A DNA stretch of 64,000 nt from Microvirga sp. 17 mud 1-3 (GTDB lineage: Bacteria > Pseudomonadota > Alphaproteobacteria > Rhizobiales > Beijerinckiaceae). The stretch covers positions 2,046,001 through 2,110,000 of the forward strand of contig NZ_CP029481.1 of NCBI RefSeq assembly GCF_003151255.1, in the 5' to 3' direction. The notes under the pieces were generated by a model. It was not told the DNA's origin, made no database searches, and saw only the letters and a list, made by a program, of their open reading frames with translations. This document shows, piece after piece, positions 47,654-59,372 of the stretch (the first letter of the stretch is position 1; the number at the start of each line of letters is the position of its first letter). The position numbers were made by a program, and so were the translations under genes.

Positions 47654-47682
47654 AGGGCCGGAGCTTCCGGCCCTCTCTTTTT
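47654..47682 (+). terminator. Terminator of secG
   Basis: A 9-bp perfect stem AGGGCCGGA/TCCGGCCCT with a 3-base loop is followed by CTCTTTTT. It starts 6 bases after the secG stop. Confidence 0.9.
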
Positions 47683-47744
47683 GTGGATGGCAATCGAGCG
47701 GCCGGGTTCGCCCTTGCGAATCGGCGCTCTTTATTGATGGATAG

Positions 47745-49379
<1,635 letters not shown>

Positions 49380-49445
49380 TCAAATAATCGCTTGAATCCC
49401 GCCGGGCCGGAACGGCTCGGCCCCTCCATCTCGGGAATGCCGAAC

Positions 49446-50312
49446 ATGAGCCGCCGTATCGACCATCTCGTGGTTGCCGTCCGCGATCTCGATCAGGCGG
49501 CAGCCTTCTACAAACGTCTCGGCTTCCAAGTCGGGGCGCGGAACCGCCATCCCTGGGGCACGGAGAATCGGATCGTCCAGTTCCGGTCGTCCTTCATCGA
49601 GCTGATCACGGTCGGGGAGGGGGCGGAGATTGCCCCTCACACGGAGCGCCAGTTCAGCTTCGGTGCCTTCGTGCGCGATTACCTGAAGAGTCGCGAAGGT
49701 CTCGCGATGCTGGTCCTCGACAGCCAGGACGCCGAGGCGGACGCGGCGGGCTTCGCCAAGGCGGGAAACGGCGCTTTCGAGCCTTTCCATTTCGAGCGTA
49801 AAGGTGCCCGGCCGGACGGCTCTGAGGTGAAAGTGGCCTTCAGCCTCGCATTCGCGTCCATGCCGGATGCAGGCCGGGCCGGCTTTTTCGTCTGCCAGCA
49901 GCATTATCCTGAAAATTTCTGGAATCCCGCCTTCCAGGCCCATGACAACCGGGCAGAAGATGTCATCGCCGTTGCCCTGTCAATTCCCGATCCCGATCGG
50001 CACAAGGCCTTCCTGTCGGCATTTACGGGCGAGGTGCCGACCCAACCGTCCCTCCATGATCTGTCCTATCGCCTGGCCGGTGGCGGGCATCTGGACGTGA
50101 TGACGCCGGACGACGCCGGTGAAACCTATGGCTCCGTCGAGGCCGAGATGGACCAACCATCCTTCGTGGCCTTCGCGGTGCGGGTCGACGACGTCTCGCG
50201 CCAGGCAAAATGGCTCGATGCGGCCGGGATACCCTTCGCGCATATCGGCACGCGGCTCGTCGTCCCGGCGAGCGCCGGGATGGGCGCCGCCATCGCGTTC
50301 GAGGCAACGTAA
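49446..50312 (+). CDS. VOC-superfamily protein (Glyoxalase_3-like)
   Basis: A 288-residue protein with two vicinal-oxygen-chelate half-domains. The first begins IDHLVVAVRDLDQAAAFYKRLGFQVGAR, the classical VOC opening with the first metal-ligand histidine; the second half contains VIAVALSIPDPDRHKAFLSAFTGE. The substrate is unknown. Relatives are annotated as glyoxalase- or dioxygenase-like. The ATG at 49446 was chosen; ATG 49437 is also possible. It follows pyrG on the same strand and precedes a DUF350 gene. No signal peptide. Confidence 0.87.
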   Translation: MSRRIDHLVVAVRDLDQAAAFYKRLGFQVGARNRHPWGTENRIVQFRSSFIELITVGEGAEIAPHTERQFSFGAFVRDYLKSREGLAMLVLDSQDAEADAAGFAKAGNGAFEPFHFERKGARPDGSEVKVAFSLAFASMPDAGRAGFFVCQQHYPENFWNPAFQAHDNRAEDVIAVALSIPDPDRHKAFLSAFTGEVPTQPSLHDLSYRLAGGGHLDVMTPDDAGETYGSVEAEMDQPSFVAFAVRVDDVSRQAKWLDAAGIPFAHIGTRLVVPASAGMGAAIAFEAT

Positions 50313-50372
50313 TATAAACCCCGGCCTGTTAGAGGTCCCCCTCAGCCGATACGGATCCAAGGGGGACAGATC

Positions 50373-50774
50373 GTGGCTTCTTCTCTGGCGGGCTTGCCCG
50401 ACTTCCTGATTTTCTTCGTCATCGCGACCATCCTGGTCGCGCTCTACCTCGCCATCTACACCCTGGCGACCATGCACAACGAGTTCGCGCTCATCCGGCA
50501 GAACGTGATCTCGGCCGCGACCTCCCTAGGCTTCAGCCTCGTTGGATTCGCCCTGCCGCTCGCCAGCGCCATCGTCCATGCCCAGACCATCGTCGATTGC
50601 CTGATCTGGGGCCTCGTGGCGCTTGCCGTTCAGATCGTCGTGTACTGGCTCGTGCGCATCGTCATGCCGAACCTGTCCCAGCGGATCGCCTCGGGCGAGA
50701 TGGCCGCTGCACTGTTCCTGGGCGCTGCTTCGCTCTCTGCCGGCATTATCAACGCGGCCGCGATGACGTTTTGA
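50373..50774 (+). CDS. DUF350 membrane protein
   Basis: A 133-residue inner-membrane protein with four predicted helices: FLIFFVIATILVALYLAIYT, SLGFSLVGFALPLASAI, VDCLIWGLVALAVQIVVYW and AALFLGAASLSAGIINA. The polar loop EFALIRQNV and the segment RIASGEMAAALFLGA match DUF350 (YjfL-like) proteins, whose role is unknown. The start codon is GTG at 50373, preceded by AAGGGGGACAG. Two palindromic elements lie between its stop and kdsA. Confidence 0.88.
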   Translation: MASSLAGLPDFLIFFVIATILVALYLAIYTLATMHNEFALIRQNVISAATSLGFSLVGFALPLASAIVHAQTIVDCLIWGLVALAVQIVVYWLVRIVMPNLSQRIASGEMAAALFLGAASLSAGIINAAAMTF

Positions 50775-50782
50775 GCCGCGCC

Positions 50783-50818
50783 GTCATTCGGGGGCCGCAC
50801 AACGGAGCCCAGAATGAC
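50783..50818. repeat. Palindrome with GTCATTC/GAATGAC arms
   Basis: GTCATTC (50783-50789) pairs with GAATGAC (50812-50818) just after the DUF350 stop. The arms are the same as those of the longer palindrome at 47036-47074. Confidence 0.5.
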
Positions 50819-50849
50819 CCGGGAAGCACCAACATACTCTCCTCCCCCA

Positions 50850-51005
50850 CGGATCTCGGGAACACTCGAGATCCGCTCCCATCAGACGCAAGTCGGGAAC
50901 ACCCGACTTGCGTTGGGGAGGAGTTGGAGGTGGGGGTGCGAGCGCCAACTTGGATTCAGTCCTGCACCGCCACCCCCACCCTTAGTCCCTCCTCACAAGG
51001 GGGAG
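50850..51005. repeat. Tandem hairpin repeat region upstream of kdsA
   Basis: Two hairpins share a loop and inner stem: CGGATCTCGGG-AACA-CTCGAGATCCG (50850-50875) and ACGCAAGTCGGG-AACA-CCCGACTTGCGT (50886-50913, 12 perfect pairs). They are followed by a region where GGTGGGGGTG (from 50929) can pair with CACCCCCACC before 50985. The layout resembles a dispersed intergenic repeat rather than a gene. I see no coding sequence here. Confidence 0.6.
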
Positions 51006-51074
51006 GGAAACAGGTCGCGCCTTGTCTCTGTCTTCTCTTTGCCTCCAGACCCAAAACAGGATAGGGGGACGCGC

Positions 51075-51917
51075 ATGAACAGCACGCCACAAAGCCCCGC
51101 AATCGTCGAGGTCGGCTCCGTCCGCTTCGGCAACCATCTCCCGCTCAGCATCATCGCCGGGCCCTGCGCCATGGAGAGCCGCGAGCACGCGCTCGAGATG
51201 GCCTCGGCCCTCAAGGAGATTACGACGAAGCTCGGGATCGGCCTCGTCTACAAGTCGTCCTTCGACAAGGCGAACCGGACGTCGATGACGAGCCGCCGGG
51301 GCATCGGGCTCGACAAGGCCCTTGCGATCTTCGCCGACGTGAAGGAGGCGCTGGGAATTCCCGTGGTCACGGATGTGCATGAAATCGAGCAATGCGCTCC
51401 GGTGGGCGAAGTGGTGGACGTGCTCCAGATCCCGGCCTTCCTCTGCCGGCAGACCGACCTGGTGGTCGCCGCGGCGAAGACCGGCCGGGCCGTCAACGTG
51501 AAGAAGGGGCAGTTCCTCGCGCCCTGGGACATGGCGCACGTGGCCGCCAAGGTGACGGGCGCCGGCAACCCGAACGTGATGCTGACCGAACGCGGCGTCT
51601 CCTTCGGTTACAATACTCTCGTGTCCGATATGCGCGCCCTGCCGATCATGGCCGAGACAGGCGCGCCGGTGATTTTCGACGCCACCCACTCGGTGCAGCA
51701 GCCCGGCGGCAAGGGGGCAACTTCCGGCGGCCAGCGGGAATTCGTGCCGGTCCTCGCCCGGGCGGCGGTCGCGGTCGGCGTCGCGGGTGTCTTTATCGAG
51801 ACCCATCAGGATCCGGACAAGGCGCCCTCAGACGGCCCCAATATGGTCCCCCTGAAGGAGATGGAAGCGCTTCTCTCCCGCCTGAAGGCCTACGACGCCC
51901 TGGCGAAATCCGCCTGA
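51075..51917 (+). CDS. kdsA: 3-deoxy-8-phosphooctulonate synthase
   Basis: A 280-residue TIM-barrel enzyme that condenses phosphoenolpyruvate with arabinose 5-phosphate, committing carbon to KDO of lipopolysaccharide. Motifs include [18 protein letters not shown] near residue 25, [20 protein letters not shown], the [12 protein letters not shown] loop with the substrate lysine, and [23 protein letters not shown] lies before the ATG at 51075. The gene order pyrG-(VOC)-kdsA-eno is characteristic of alphaproteobacteria. It is cytoplasmic. Confidence 0.97.
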   Translation: MNSTPQSPAIVEVGSVRFGNHLPLSIIAGPCAMESREHALEMASALKEITTKLGIGLVYKSSFDKANRTSMTSRRGIGLDKALAIFADVKEALGIPVVTDVHEIEQCAPVGEVVDVLQIPAFLCRQTDLVVAAAKTGRAVNVKKGQFLAPWDMAHVAAKVTGAGNPNVMLTERGVSFGYNTLVSDMRALPIMAETGAPVIFDATHSVQQPGGKGATSGGQREFVPVLARAAVAVGVAGVFIETHQDPDKAPSDGPNMVPLKEMEALLSRLKAYDALAKSA

Positions 51918-52032
51918 GAGCGAGCTTCGCTCATGCTTTTTGACGAGGGCAGGTGCGCGTTGCCGGCCCTCGGCTCCGGCTTTCGGCCGTGCTAAGGGGA
52001 CAATCCCTCCTCACGCCGCCCCTCCGAGAGCC

Positions 52033-53205
52033 ATGTCGTCGCGCAACTTGATCCGGATTCTCGCCGTCAGCGGCTTTGCAGGCACATTCTCGTCCCGGGC
52101 CGTGGAGCCGATGGTGGGGATCATCGCGCGGGACTTCGCCACCAGCCCGCAGACGATTGCGCTCCTGTCCGCAGCCTTTGCGCTGCCCTACGCCTTCATC
52201 CAGCCGATCCTCGGTCCCGTCGGGGACGCGCTTGGCAAGGAGCGGGTGATGAAGGTCGCGCTGGCGCTGCTGTTCCTGGCGCTCGCCGGATCTGTCATGG
52301 CCCCCGATGTGACGAGCCTCTTTGGCCTGCGCATCCTGGCAGGTGCGGCCGCAGGGGGCGCCGTTCCCCTCTCCATCGCGCTCATCGGCGACCGGGTCGA
52401 GATGGCACAGCGCCAGGTGGCACTCAGCCGCTATCTCGTGGCCATCATCATAGGCCAGCTTGCCGGGTCATCCTTTGCAGGCCTGATCGCCGAGTTCATC
52501 GGCTGGCGCGGCGTCTTCTCGCTCTCCACGGGGCTCATGGCGGCCGCGCTTGCGGCCACGATCGTCGGATTTCGGGATGCGCCCGCGGGCGGCCGGTTCG
52601 ACATGGGCGCCGCGATTTTGCGCTACCGGGACATCCTGTCCAATCCCCGGGCGCTCGCCCTGTTCGGCTTCGTGTTCGTGGAAGCCGTCGCGATCTTCGG
52701 GATCTTCCCCTACGTCGCGCCGCTCCTGGAGCAGAGCGGCGGAGGAGGCGCTGCCCAGGCAGGCTTCGCCATCGGCGGTTTCGCCGTGGGTGGCCTCGTC
52801 TATTCGCTTTTAGTGACCTGGCTCCTCAGGACGCTCGGCATTCCGCGGCTCCTGGTGGCAGGCGGCATCTGCGCCTGTCTCGCCTTAGTGGCCCTCGGCC
52901 ACACGGCCGACTGGAAGTTCTATGGCGCCGCCATGATCCTCCTGGGACTTGGCTTCTATATGCTCCACAACACCTTCCAGGCCCAGGTCACCGAGGTGGC
53001 GCCCAAGGCCCGGGCCTCGGCGGTGGCGCTCCACGCCTTCTCGTTCTTCGTGGGCCAGGCGATTGGTGTCGTGTTCATGGGCTTCGGCCTGCGCCATGCA
53101 GGCCTTGCGGCTTCGACCGGGACGGCCGCCGCGGTGATCCTCGGCGTCGGCGTCACGGCCTCGGTGGTGCTGATGCTGCCCCGGTTTCAGACCCGGGGAC
53201 GGTAG
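52033..53205 (+). CDS. MFS transporter
   Basis: A 390-residue major-facilitator protein with about 12 membrane helices. The loop between helices 2 and 3 has the family pattern [13 protein letters not shown] (the GxxxDxxGRR-type motif), and a repeat of the fold starts after [16 protein letters not shown]. No substrate can be inferred; drug-efflux-like DHA1 proteins have this layout. The ATG at 52033 is chosen; the frame extends upstream to 51940 without a better start. The last 19 bases overlap the convergent queF gene. Confidence 0.9.
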   Translation: MSSRNLIRILAVSGFAGTFSSRAVEPMVGIIARDFATSPQTIALLSAAFALPYAFIQPILGPVGDALGKERVMKVALALLFLALAGSVMAPDVTSLFGLRILAGAAAGGAVPLSIALIGDRVEMAQRQVALSRYLVAIIIGQLAGSSFAGLIAEFIGWRGVFSLSTGLMAAALAATIVGFRDAPAGGRFDMGAAILRYRDILSNPRALALFGFVFVEAVAIFGIFPYVAPLLEQSGGGGAAQAGFAIGGFAVGGLVYSLLVTWLLRTLGIPRLLVAGGICACLALVALGHTADWKFYGAAMILLGLGFYMLHNTFQAQVTEVAPKARASAVALHAFSFFVGQAIGVVFMGFGLRHAGLAASTGTAAAVILGVGVTASVVLMLPRFQTRGR

Positions 53206-53639
53206 GGCGCGACGCCCTGATCGGGCAGCCAGAGGTTCTTGGGCATTTCGCCCGTCTGCCAGAAAACGTCGATCGGGATGCCGCCGCGGGGATACCAGTA
53301 GCCGCCGATGCGCAGGAAGCGCGGCTCCAGCAGCCCGGCCAGCCGCTTGCCGATCGCAACCGTGCAATCCTCGTGGAAGGCGCCATGGTTGCGGAAGCTG
53401 TGCATGTAGAGCTTGAGCGACTTCGATTCGACGAGCCAGGGGCCTGGCACGTAGTCGATCACCAGGATGGCGAAATCGGGCTGGCCGGTCACCGGGCACA
53501 AGGAGGTGAACTCCGGCACCGTGAAACGGGCCAGATAATCCGTGTCCTGATGGGGATTCGGAACCCGGTCGAGCTTCGCCTCATCGGGATTGCCGGGGAG
53601 GGCGGTTGCATGACCGAGCTGGAGGGTGGGATCCGTCAC
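53187..53639 (-). CDS. queF: NADPH-dependent 7-cyano-7-deazaguanine reductase
   Basis: A 150-residue short-type QueF, which reduces preQ0 to preQ1 in queuosine synthesis. Cys48 in [13 protein letters not shown] is the thioimide-forming nucleophile and Asp55 the conserved acid. The QueF NADPH motif is [16 protein letters not shown], and a glutamate lies in AFHEDC. Length is that of unimodular QueF enzymes. It stands alone on the minus strand, overlapping the 3' end of the MFS gene and divergent from eno. Confidence 0.96.
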   Translation of the reverse strand: MTDPTLQLGHATALPGNPDEAKLDRVPNPHQDTDYLARFTVPEFTSLCPVTGQPDFAILVIDYVPGPWLVESKSLKLYMHSFRNHGAFHEDCTVAIGKRLAGLLEPRFLRIGGYWYPRGGIPIDVFWQTGEMPKNLWLPDQGVAPYRPRV

Positions 53640-53727
53640 GGTGTCTGTCCTTGAATGCTGTGTTGAACCGTTGCGCCGTCCTTGCCCACCTGCGCGTTTC
53701 GGTCAATAAGCCCAGAGAACGACGTGA

Positions 53728-55044
<1,317 letters not shown>

Positions 55045-55063
55045 GATAACGGCATTTTGGTAG

Positions 55064-55096
55064 AAAAGGGCCGCCTCAAGCGGCCCTTTTCTTTTT
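55064..55096 (+). terminator. Terminator of eno
   Basis: An 11-bp perfect stem AAAAGGGCCGC/GCGGCCCTTTT with a 5-base loop is followed by CTTTTT. It begins 20 bases after the eno stop. Confidence 0.93.
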
Positions 55097-55192
55097 GGTG
55101 CGAACAGTTATATAATGTAACGATAATCCGTGGCATTTTCTATGGGCTGGATATCATCAACAAGCGGGAAGCGTCGTTTGATCCACTCATTG

Positions 55193-55894
55193 ATGAAGAT
55201 GAACGCTGGCGTATTGCTCGGCGCAAGCCTCTTCCTCTCTCACCCCGCTGAAGCCTGCAACACGGGCTGCAAGGCGCCGGAACTTATCATCGAGCCAGGC
55301 AGGCGGGCCGGGCCGATTACAAAAGACACCAGCGAAGCTCAGCTTAAGGCTTCCTTGCGGCCGGGCGAGGTCGTCCGCCTCATGGTTCATATTGAGGAGG
55401 ACGTCTATCAATGCGGGTCGGCTATCTTTCCAGGATCGCTCGAAATGGCCTTCATTACATGGGGCTCCATGGACAAGGTCTATCGGGGCATGACTCAGGA
55501 AGACGTTAAGGAATGTCTGGGCATGCCCAATCCGACCGGACCGCAAAACGTGATTATTCAGCGCGATTTCAGGAAGGAGCCCAACCAGCCGACAGCGTGG
55601 CGGTCAACAAAGGGCATTCGACTGGGGATGGACCTGAAGGGGCTTGAGGCGGCCGCAGGAAAGCCGTTCGAATTTTCCGTGTGTCCCTGTGACGCCGCTG
55701 GCTTCGTCTTTGGAATGCCCCGGCAGGACATATTCAAAGGCCTCGACCTTTGGCTCGACATCCCCGACTCGCTCGAACATGTCGAAAAGAACATCAAGGC
55801 AGTTGAAGATTACGCTCTGAGTTCGTCCAACGTGCCGCCCGACCTAGCGCGGAAAATTCGCTTGAGGAAAATCGTCGTGCATCTGAACGATTGA
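55193..55894 (+). CDS. Hypothetical exported cysteine-containing protein
   Basis: A 233-residue protein that I do not recognise. A signal peptide (about residues 1-21, MKMNAGVLLGASLFLSH then PAEA) is followed by a mature part with six cysteines: CNTGC at its start, single cysteines near residues 74 and 108, and CPC near 144. Disulfides in the periplasm are therefore likely. A GMTQEDVKECLGMPNP segment resembles the small SmpA/OmlA-type repeats in which a GMT-x-x-x-V turn precedes LG-P, but I would not assign it. Codon use is less GC-rich than in eno or pdhA, and the leader is AT-rich, suggesting a more recent arrival. Confidence 0.72.
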   Translation: MKMNAGVLLGASLFLSHPAEACNTGCKAPELIIEPGRRAGPITKDTSEAQLKASLRPGEVVRLMVHIEEDVYQCGSAIFPGSLEMAFITWGSMDKVYRGMTQEDVKECLGMPNPTGPQNVIIQRDFRKEPNQPTAWRSTKGIRLGMDLKGLEAAAGKPFEFSVCPCDAAGFVFGMPRQDIFKGLDLWLDIPDSLEHVEKNIKAVEDYALSSSNVPPDLARKIRLRKIVVHLND

Positions 55895-55938
55895 GTCCTC
55901 TCAACCGCTCCTTAACCATGACCGTGTAAGGATAAGCC

Positions 55939-56268
55939 ATGGTCATTCGCAGGCGCGCACGAAGAATTCTGATTCCGCTGGTGCTCTACAGCATCTCGGC
56001 GGCGGTCGCGGCTTATTTCGTGCATCATGCCCATAGCGGTGCCCGCGGTTTCGAGGCGCGGGAGCATTATGAGGCTCAGGCGGACGAGCTGACCAAGGAG
56101 CTCAACGTCCTCAAGACCGAGAGGACGGATTGGGAGCGGCGCATCGCTTTGCTCCGGAGCGACCAGATCGACCGCGACCTGTTGGACGAACGCGCCAGGA
56201 TCATCCTTGGACGTGTGCACCGCAACGATCTCGTGATTATGCTCGGAAACGCGGAGTCAAAGCCGTAA
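55939..56268 (+). CDS. FtsB/DivIC-family septum protein
   Basis: A 109-residue bitopic membrane protein. A basic N-terminus (MVIRRRARRI) and one membrane helix (about residues 10-30) are followed by a coiled coil (about 45-75, ELTKELNVLKTERTDWERRI) and a C-terminal LLDERARIILGRVHRNDLVIML block. This fits the FtsB/DivIC family that links FtsQ and FtsL at the division septum. An FtsB-like gene between eno and pdhA is typical of alphaproteobacteria. Confidence 0.88.
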   Translation: MVIRRRARRILIPLVLYSISAAVAAYFVHHAHSGARGFEAREHYEAQADELTKELNVLKTERTDWERRIALLRSDQIDRDLLDERARIILGRVHRNDLVIMLGNAESKP

Positions 56269-56274
56269 TTTCCA

Positions 56275-56327
56275 TTTAACTGAATTCAAGTTAATCGAGA
56301 ATAATTTAACTGTGACAGTAATTTAAC
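56275..56327 (+). promoter_or_regulatory. Periodic TTAA array in the pdhA upstream region
   Basis: Four TTAA sites start at 56276, 56291, 56306 and 56323, that is, 15, 15 and 17 bases apart. Two of them sit in the identical octamer TTTAACTG, 30 bases apart. The array lies 100-150 bases upstream of pdhA in the only AT-rich part of this region. The spacing does not match CtrA sites (TTAA-N7-TTAA). It may be an operator for an unidentified regulator. Confidence 0.4.
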
Positions 56328-56423
56328 CTGTTCACCGTAGTATTGAAACGCGTTTTAGGCCCTCTCGCTTTCCGATACCGTCTGCGCTAGAACTTTCGTC
56401 GAGGAAACCCTTCGGAGGACCCG

Positions 56424-57491
56424 ATGGCTGTTGCTGCCCGCAAGGCAGGCCGCGCCGCATCCGGCACGGCCAACAAGTCCACTCCCAAGAGCTCAGCGAA
56501 ACAGGCTCTTAACTCCCCACAATTCGAAAAGGACCAGGACCTCCTCGCCTATCGCGAGATGCTCCTGATCCGCCGCTTCGAGGAGAAGTCCGGCCAGATG
56601 TATGGCATGGGCCTCATCGGCGGCTTCTGCCATCTCTATATCGGCCAGGAAGCTGTCGTCGTCGGCATGCAGATGGCGACGAAGGATGGCGACCAGGTCA
56701 TCACCGGCTACCGGGACCACGGCCATATGCTGGCCTGCGGCATGGATGCGAAGGGCGTGATGGCCGAACTCACGGGCCGCCGCGGCGGGCTGTCCAAGGG
56801 CAAGGGCGGCTCCATGCACATGTTCTCGAAGGAGAAGCACTTCTACGGCGGCCATGGCATCGTCGGTGCTCAGGTGTCCCTCGGGACCGGCATCGCGTTC
56901 GCCAACCGCTACCGGGAGAACGACAGCGTCTGCCTCACCTATTTCGGCGACGGTGCCGCCAACCAGGGCCAGGTCTACGAGAGCTTCAACATGGCGGAGC
57001 TGTGGAAGCTACCTGTCGTGTACGTGATCGAGAACAACCGCTACGCCATGGGTACGTCCGTGAACCGTGCCTCCGCGCAGACGGATTTCTCCAAGCGCGG
57101 CGTGTCCTTCAACATCCCCGGTGAGCAGGTGGATGGGATGGACGTGCGTGCCGTCTATGCGGCCGGCCAGCGTGCGATCGAATACGCCCGCTCGGGCAAG
57201 GGCCCCTATATCCTCGAGATGCAGACCTATCGCTATCGCGGCCACTCCATGTCCGATCCGGCGAAGTACCGCACGAAGGACGAGGTGACCCGCATGCGCG
57301 AGGAACACGATCCCATCGAGCAGGTGCGCCGCCGTCTCCTGGAGAGCTGGAAGCTGTCCGAGGACGAGCTCAAGTCCATCGACAGCAAGGTGCGCGAGAT
57401 CGTGAACGAGGCCGCCGAGTTCGCCACGCACGATCCCGAACCCGATCCGTCGGAGCTCTATACCGACATCGTTCTCGAGCCGGCGCGTTAA
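56424..57491 (+). CDS. pdhA: Pyruvate dehydrogenase E1 alpha subunit
   Basis: A 355-residue subunit of the pyruvate dehydrogenase complex that binds thiamine diphosphate and decarboxylates pyruvate with PdhB. The TPP motif is [19 protein letters not shown]; other marks are [31 protein letters not shown] and [18 protein letters not shown]. The first 35 residues are a basic, alanine-rich extension typical of the alphaproteobacterial alpha2-beta2 type. CGGAGGACCC precedes the ATG. PdhB follows after 46 bases. Confidence 0.97.
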   Translation: MAVAARKAGRAASGTANKSTPKSSAKQALNSPQFEKDQDLLAYREMLLIRRFEEKSGQMYGMGLIGGFCHLYIGQEAVVVGMQMATKDGDQVITGYRDHGHMLACGMDAKGVMAELTGRRGGLSKGKGGSMHMFSKEKHFYGGHGIVGAQVSLGTGIAFANRYRENDSVCLTYFGDGAANQGQVYESFNMAELWKLPVVYVIENNRYAMGTSVNRASAQTDFSKRGVSFNIPGEQVDGMDVRAVYAAGQRAIEYARSGKGPYILEMQTYRYRGHSMSDPAKYRTKDEVTRMREEHDPIEQVRRRLLESWKLSEDELKSIDSKVREIVNEAAEFATHDPEPDPSELYTDIVLEPAR

Positions 57492-57537
57492 AGCGCCGGA
57501 GCGCTTCGCCTCAGCGACAATCACACAAGAGTCTTCC

Positions 57538-58989
57538 ATGGCGATCGACATTCTCATGCCCGCCCTTTCTCCCACCATGGAGCAGGGCAAGCTGGCCAAG
57601 TGGCTGAAAAAAGAGGGCGATTCGGTAAAACCGGGTGACGTTCTCGCGGAAATCGAAACCGACAAGGCGACCATGGAGGTCGAGGCGGTGGACGAAGGTG
57701 TCCTGGCCAAGATCCTGGTCTCGGACGGCACCGACAACGTGGCCGTCAACACTCCCATCGCCATTCTGGCGGGCGAGGGTGAGGACGTGTCGGCAGCGGC
57801 CGCCAAGGCGCCCGCCCAGCCGAACGGCCCCGCTCCGGCAGGGCAGCAGCCCGCTCCGGTTCCGGACATGCAGGCGGAAGGCATGACCGACCGGCCGGCC
57901 CCTGCGGAGCGTCCCCAGCAGGCGCCCCTGTCGACCCCGGCCGCTCCGGCGGTCGTGGCGAACCGTGGCGGCTATGACGCGTCGGCCGAGGTCCCCGAGG
58001 GCACCGAGATGGTCACCATGACGGTGCGCGAGGCCTTGCGGGACGCCATGGCCGAAGAGATGCGCCGGGATGGCAACGTCTTCGTCATGGGCGAGGAAGT
58101 GGCCGAGTACCAGGGCGCCTATAAGGTCACCCAGGGGCTGCTGCAGGAATTCAGTGCCCGCCGGGTTATCGACACGCCCATCACGGAGCACGGTTTTGCT
58201 GGCGTCGGGGTCGGCGCGGCCTTCACGGGTCTGCGTCCGATCGTCGAGTTCATGACCTTCAACTTCGCCATGCAGGCCATCGACCAGATCGTCAACTCGG
58301 CGGCCAAGACCCTCTACATGTCGGGCGGACAGCTCGGCTGTCCCATCGTGTTCCGCGGCCCCAACGGCGCAGCGGCTCGCGTCGCGGCCCAACACAGCCA
58401 GGACTACGCGGCGTGGTATTCGGCGATCCCCGGCCTCAAGGTCGTGGTGCCCTATACGGCCGCCGACGCCAAGGGTCTCCTCAAGAGCGCGATCCGCGAT
58501 CCGAACCCGGTGATCTTCCTGGAGAACGAGATTCTCTACGGGCAGTCCTTCCCGGTGCCGAAGCTGGACGACTTCACGGTCCCGATCGGCAAGGCGCGCA
58601 TCCATCGCGAGGGCAAGGACGTGACCATCGTGTCCTTCGGGATCGGTATGACCTACGCGCTCAAGGCTGCTCAGGAGCTGGAAGCGGAAGGCATCCAGGC
58701 CGAGGTGGTGGACCTGCGCACCATCCGTCCCATGGACACCGAGACCATCGTGGCTTCCGTGATGAAGACCGGCCGCTGCGTGACGGTGGAAGAGGGCTAT
58801 CCGCAATCCGGCGTCGGCGCCGAAATCGCCGCGCGGATCATGGAGCAGGCCTTCGACTATCTCGATGCTCCGGTCGTGCGCATCACCGGCAAGGACGTGC
58901 CGATGCCTTACGCGGCCAACCTCGAGAAGCTGGCGCTCCCGTCGGTGGCCGAGGTCGTCCAGGCCGTGAAGGCCGTCTGCTACAGGTGA
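57538..58989 (+). CDS. pdhB: Pyruvate dehydrogenase E1 beta subunit with lipoyl domain
   Basis: A 483-residue protein in which a lipoyl domain (residues 1-80, lipoylated Lys43 in [11 protein letters not shown]) is fused by an alanine- and proline-rich linker (about 85-145) to the E1-beta catalytic part. The latter starts [21 protein letters not shown] and contains [16 protein letters not shown] and [18 protein letters not shown] lipoyl domain on E1-beta is a known feature of alphaproteobacteria. It forms the decarboxylating unit with PdhA and lies between pdhA and a DUF5076 gene. Confidence 0.97.
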   Translation: MAIDILMPALSPTMEQGKLAKWLKKEGDSVKPGDVLAEIETDKATMEVEAVDEGVLAKILVSDGTDNVAVNTPIAILAGEGEDVSAAAAKAPAQPNGPAPAGQQPAPVPDMQAEGMTDRPAPAERPQQAPLSTPAAPAVVANRGGYDASAEVPEGTEMVTMTVREALRDAMAEEMRRDGNVFVMGEEVAEYQGAYKVTQGLLQEFSARRVIDTPITEHGFAGVGVGAAFTGLRPIVEFMTFNFAMQAIDQIVNSAAKTLYMSGGQLGCPIVFRGPNGAAARVAAQHSQDYAAWYSAIPGLKVVVPYTAADAKGLLKSAIRDPNPVIFLENEILYGQSFPVPKLDDFTVPIGKARIHREGKDVTIVSFGIGMTYALKAAQELEAEGIQAEVVDLRTIRPMDTETIVASVMKTGRCVTVEEGYPQSGVGAEIAARIMEQAFDYLDAPVVRITGKDVPMPYAANLEKLALPSVAEVVQAVKAVCYR

Positions 58990-58993
58990 TGTC

Positions 58994-59290
58994 ATGGCTG
59001 AACGGAAGTTCGAAGCTCTCAACGTTCCGCCCGATGTCCTCGAAAAGGGCGGCGTCGAAATCCTGAGGGCTTCGGTGTCGGAGGGGGCGGTCAGCATTGC
59101 GCTGCGCCGCGCCTTCGACGATCCGTTCACCTGGGGCGTGCTCCTCGTGGACCTCGCCCGCCATGCGGCCCGGATCTACGCCATGGAAACCGACCTCTCG
59201 GAGGACGAGGCCATGCGGGAGATCGTCGCCGGCATCCAGGCCGAGCTGGAGGATCCTTCGGATCCCGGCTCGTCCCAGGCCATCAACTAA
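58994..59290 (+). CDS. DUF5076 small protein
   Basis: A 98-residue acidic protein of the DUF5076 family, with the blocks FEALNVPPDVLEKGGVEILRA and WGVLLVDLARHAARIY. Its function is unknown. It starts 4 bases after the pdhB stop and precedes pdhC by 82 bases, so it is almost surely cotranscribed with the pyruvate dehydrogenase genes. Conservation of that position in related genomes suggests a minor role tied to the complex. No signal peptide or membrane segment. Confidence 0.85.
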   Translation: MAERKFEALNVPPDVLEKGGVEILRASVSEGAVSIALRRAFDDPFTWGVLLVDLARHAARIYAMETDLSEDEAMREIVAGIQAELEDPSDPGSSQAIN

Positions 59291-59372
59291 CCGGTGCCGG
59301 AGGCGAATACCCGCTCTCCGGCACGACAACGTGGTTCAACGACCCTCTTTTCGATCAGGATCCTCAAACGCC

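Noticed and set aside
56275..56327. CtrA binding sites upstream of pdhA
   Set aside because: TTAA spacing is 11-13 bases between copies, not the N7 of the CtrA consensus.
57511..59130. 539-codon minus-strand frame opposite pdhB
   Set aside because: Antisense artefact of pdhB; the sequence is His/Arg/Gly-rich with no domain.
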